Part shown: positions 60,941-64,000 of the stretch, piece after piece | How positions within the stretch are numbered: the first letter of the stretch is position 1 | Layout of the letters: each line of letters starts with the position of its first letter | NCBI GenBank assembly: GCA_003550305.1 | Contig: QKYT01000102.1 | Coordinates: 188,051-252,050, forward strand | DNA length: 64,000 nucleotides | From: Glomus cerebriforme | Lineage: Eukaryota; Glomeromycota; Glomeromycetes; Glomerales; Glomeraceae | Direction of reading: 5' to 3' | Program-made: the position numbers and the translations under genes | Notes under the pieces: model-generated | Databases searched by the model: none | Told to the model about the DNA's origin: nothing | What the model saw: only the letters and a program-made list of their open reading frames with translations

Positions 60941-62053
60941 TTTTTGGACTTTGTATAATGTAATGTGATTAAATTACACAACTTTAAAACATTTATTTTA
61001 TACAGTTACTCTAAATGTTACAAATTTTTTTAGTAAACATGTATAACCAAAATTCTATTTGTGATTATTGAAAAAAAAGTGTTATTAGTTGATGAAGAAA
61101 AAGTTTTTTTGATTCTTTTCAACTGCTTTAACATTTCAGTTAATTTGGCTATTACATGCAGAACAAAGTGTAAAATGTGTGGCAATTTCATATTCAACTT
61201 ATAACCATATTTTTGATTATTACATAAAAATGTATTTTTTGTTTTTTCATGTATTTTTTCAGGTCTGTAAATCAAATTTTGAAAATATAATACTTTAGAA
61301 CAATTATTTTTAGTTGGTTTAATATCTTTATTACAGTCACAATTATCTAATAAACACTTAATACAATAAATGCGTTTAACTTGTCAAAAAAAAAAATTAT
61401 CTAATATCAAATTTATACTATAATACATGCATATTTGACATATAAAACAGGTACCAATTCATAAGGAGAGGTTACATGATTAGTTAAGATTATATTATTA
61501 CATAAAATTTGAAATTTGAATTTTTTTGTTTATGTAATTTTGAAGATTACACCATTTTGAAAACTGTGATAAATGCTAATTTTGCTTAGTTATTATAGTA
61601 AAAAGTTTTGTTTAGAACAATTAGTAAAAAATTTTTTTAAATCTTATCTAGGTTAGAAAAAATGTTATTCAAATAATTAAATGCATTCTTTTGTGTTTAA
61701 AAGAAACAAATTTTCAAAATTTTAATGATTAATATTTAATCATATTTCTTACTAATCAAATTACCATTTTTGTGACGTGTTTTTTTAACTCTGGCCAAAA
61801 TTACAATTTTCAGCCGGAATTGAGAAGTGACAATCACCAGTTATTACTGGAGGTTTTTACTGTAGCAAAACCCTATAATTAAAAATGTAAAGGCTTTAAC
61901 TAATTTAGTCACCAGAAAATCTTTATATAAAAAAAAAACAGATAAATATAAACGCAGTCACATGAATGTAAAAGTTCCTGTTTACATACCACAATCCACC
62001 TTGCGCGATACAGGAATTAGAGCGTTTTTGTTCATTTTTAAGTTAAAAAAAAA
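60941..62053. other. AT-rich intergenic region upstream of RPB12
   Basis: No gene recognised. The open frame at 61030-61275 on the minus strand has no protein-like features. Composition becomes more balanced after about 61780, probably the RPB12 promoter and leader. Confidence 0.4.
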
Positions 62054-62500
62054 ATGAATAGAGAGCCATATCAAGGCCCACAAGGAGGTCCACCGCCACC
62101 TCCAGGTCCTATTAATCAAGCTACGCCAAGAGCAAGTGATGCTGCCGCTAAAATGTTATATAATTGCGCAGGTAATTGAATTTTGAGATTTACGATTAAA
62201 CCCTTTCCTTCTCTGTTTTCTCTGTATTAATTTTGGTTTTGGTGTTAATTTTATACTTTGATCTGAATAACTTTCCTTAAAAAGATTGTGGTGCAGAAAA
62301 TGAAATAAGACCAAAAGAACCTTTACGCTGTAAAGAATGTGGCCATAGAATTATGTATAAACAGAGAACAAAAAAGAGTAAGTCTCCTTTATTCCAGTCT
62401 TTTGATGTAATTTATTTAAATTATTCTTTACTTAATCATCTACTTAATCATCTTTAATTCGAATTTGTATAATAAAGTGGTCCAATTTGAAGCTCGTTAA
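62054..62500 (+). CDS. RPB12: RNA polymerase subunit RPABC4 (Rpb12)
   Basis: Three exons (62054-62171, 62285-62377, 62478-62500). A Gly/Pro-rich N-terminus ([12 protein letters not shown]) precedes the zinc ribbon: [20 protein letters not shown] followed by [15 protein letters not shown], i.e. C-x2-C ... C-x2-C, and the family's conserved C-terminus MVQFEAR. About 77 residues. It is a shared small subunit of RNA polymerases I, II and III. The last exon encodes only the C-terminal seven residues and the stop. Confidence 0.96.
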
Positions 62501-62816
62501 TAAATCATTATATTTTAGTTTTATTGTGTATTATAAGGATAATTCTGTAGTCTTTAATTTACTTCGATGCTTTTTTAGCATTACTTAACTTTGGATTAAT
62601 TAGTAATTAAAACTTTTAAACTTCTTATAATAAATTCCAATTAAATTAAAGCTTTAATTAAAATAAATTACATTTGTCTGTAAGCATTTATTTTTTTTTT
62701 TTTTTCCACAAAAAATTATCTTCTTACTAAGTAAAAAATACAGGATATAACTAGAAATAAAATGAGGATACAAACTAAAAGATTCTTATTTGTAAATAGC
62801 AAATTCTTTGTTTTAG
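62501..62816. other. Convergent 3' intergenic region
   Basis: 316 bp between the stops of RPB12 and the V-ATPase subunit gene, AT-rich with a T run at about 62691-62705. Nothing else is seen. Confidence 0.4.
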
Positions 62817-63886
62817 TTAACATTGGACGTCGCTACCACTTGCTTTGGTGTTTAGAATAAGACCTACGATTAAACCATAAAGACCCAATACTTCAGCGAA
62901 AATGAGAATAAGAATCTAGAAAGTAATAATTTATATCAGAATTCATTCTTTCCTTCAAAAAAAAAAAAAAAAAAAAAAGGAATTAAGAAAAATTTTTCGT
63001 TTAAATTACTTACCATACCGACAAACAATCTTGGTTGTTGTGCAGTAGCACGTACACCAGCATCACCAACTACGCCAATAGCAAATCCAGCTGCAAGACC
63101 AGCAAGACCGACACTTAGACCAGCTCCAAGTTGAATGAATCCACTAGAAAATACATTTTGTTAAAAAATAAAAATCACTTGCAACTACGAAAAGATCTTA
63201 AACATTAAATAAACTTACGTAAATAAGGCCATTTGTTGTTTGACTATATAAAACGCAATTAACATTAACAAATGTACCAATGTATATTATTCAACATTAA
63301 ATTCTATTAATTGCCAAAAAAAAAAAGATACTTACGACCATCAGAAATTAAGACAGATACGACCAATCCATAAATGCCAATAATACCAGCCATAACAATT
63401 GGTACAATGGCTTTCATAACTAAATCAGGACGCAAGACACCCATAGCCGATAACCCTGTTCCAGCTTTGGCTGTACCATATGCTGCTCCAAAGCCTTGAA
63501 ATTTTTTTTTTAAAATAAATTTAAATTAATGTATGATTTTAATAAACTTAATCTATCTATCGGAAGGGAAACGTGTAAAAATTTCGCATGTGATAAGCAA
63601 CCTAAACTAAATCTTGCATTACTCATGAAATAACAAATAATATTTATTGATTTTTTTTTTACTTATTAGCTATATCCTTATTTGAGATCTAAACATATAA
63701 ATTATATTCTTAAACCAGGAAACAAATTTACTTACAGGTAAATACAATTGCAGAAGTACATCCCAAGGCACCGAAGATTGGGGCATAGACAGGGCTATAA
63801 TTGTACAGTTTAATTAATTAGTTACTAAAAACAATATTACATCAATACAAATCTACCAACCAGTAATTTGGTGTTGTGTCACCCAT
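62817..63886 (-). CDS. VMA3: V-type proton ATPase proteolipid subunit c
   Basis: Several exons from ATG 63886 (MGDTTPN). The four membrane helices are visible: [17 protein letters not shown], with [20 protein letters not shown] in the first loop and helix; [40 protein letters not shown]; and [20 protein letters not shown], which carries the essential proton-binding Glu. [17 protein letters not shown] is the conserved cytosolic loop. It ends [13 protein letters not shown] at TAA 62817. The subunit forms the rotor ring of the vacuolar proton pump. Length is about 160 residues, normal for the family. Confidence 0.95.
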
Positions 63887-64000
63887 TTTTTAAGTATAGT
63901 TTTAAAAAAAGGATTAATAAACGTTAAAAAAGAAGTTCGAGTCGTGATAAGAGCTTAAGAAAGAAAAAAGTCAAATTGAAGAATAAAAATACACAAGCAA
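63887..64000. promoter_or_regulatory. Upstream region of VMA3
   Basis: The leader and proximal promoter of the V-ATPase subunit gene, cut by the window edge. No specific site is assigned. Confidence 0.35.

Overview
This is a very AT-rich nuclear window from a filamentous fungus. Genes are split by many short GT-AG introns, and several products are fungal types (PAN3, a Tps3/Tsl1-type trehalose complex subunit, mitoribosomal mL60/MRPL31, UBP2-like protease). Base composition, intron style and heavy transposon load suggest an arbuscular mycorrhizal fungus (Glomeromycotina, Rhizophagus-like). That assignment is inference; no species marker is present.

Left third (1-18.6 kb): a nested transposon cluster. 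Two copies of one poly(A)-tailed retroposon lie in opposite orientations. One (1911-2938) is intact between 19-bp target-site duplications. The other (2992-3278 plus 16188-17198) was split by a 12.9-kb Ty3/Gypsy LTR retrotransposon (3279-16187). The Gypsy element is unusually large. It carries about 3.7 kb of non-canonical coding sequence upstream of Gag, including a Cys-rich, zinc-ribbon-like stretch in frame with Gag. It also has a thymidylate-kinase-like P-loop domain between RNase H and integrase; this kinase cargo is the most unusual feature of the window. The copy is dead: about two dozen in-frame stops, several frameshifts and catalytic substitutions, mostly of C-to-T/G-to-A type.

Middle and right (18.6-64 kb): a gene-dense housekeeping block, often head-to-head or tail-to-tail. 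In order: ISWI chromatin remodeler (+), PAN3 (-), an ERI1-type exonuclease/RRM/RanBP2-zinc-finger protein (+), thymidylate kinase CDC8 (-), an SR-like RRM protein (-), a Tps3/Tsl1-like subunit (+), mL60 (-), an orphan membrane protein (+), a USP25/28- or UBP2-like deubiquitinase (-), a homeobox factor (-), a SUV39-type SET methyltransferase (-), YOS1 (+), importin beta-1 KAP95 (-), eL41 (+), an orphan basic protein (-), a STIMATE/TMEM110 membrane protein (+), RPB12 (+) and V-ATPase subunit c (-). There is no operon logic; neighbours serve unrelated core functions such as chromatin, mRNA decay, translation, nuclear import and secretion.

The gaps are AT-rich and hold two MITE-like inverted-repeat elements (about 1086-1272 and 60517-60940), a GC-richer island near 51.2-51.65 kb, and long T tracts. 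No tRNA, rRNA or CRISPR array was recognised by eye. Exon edges come from reading splice motifs and protein continuity, not from transcripts.
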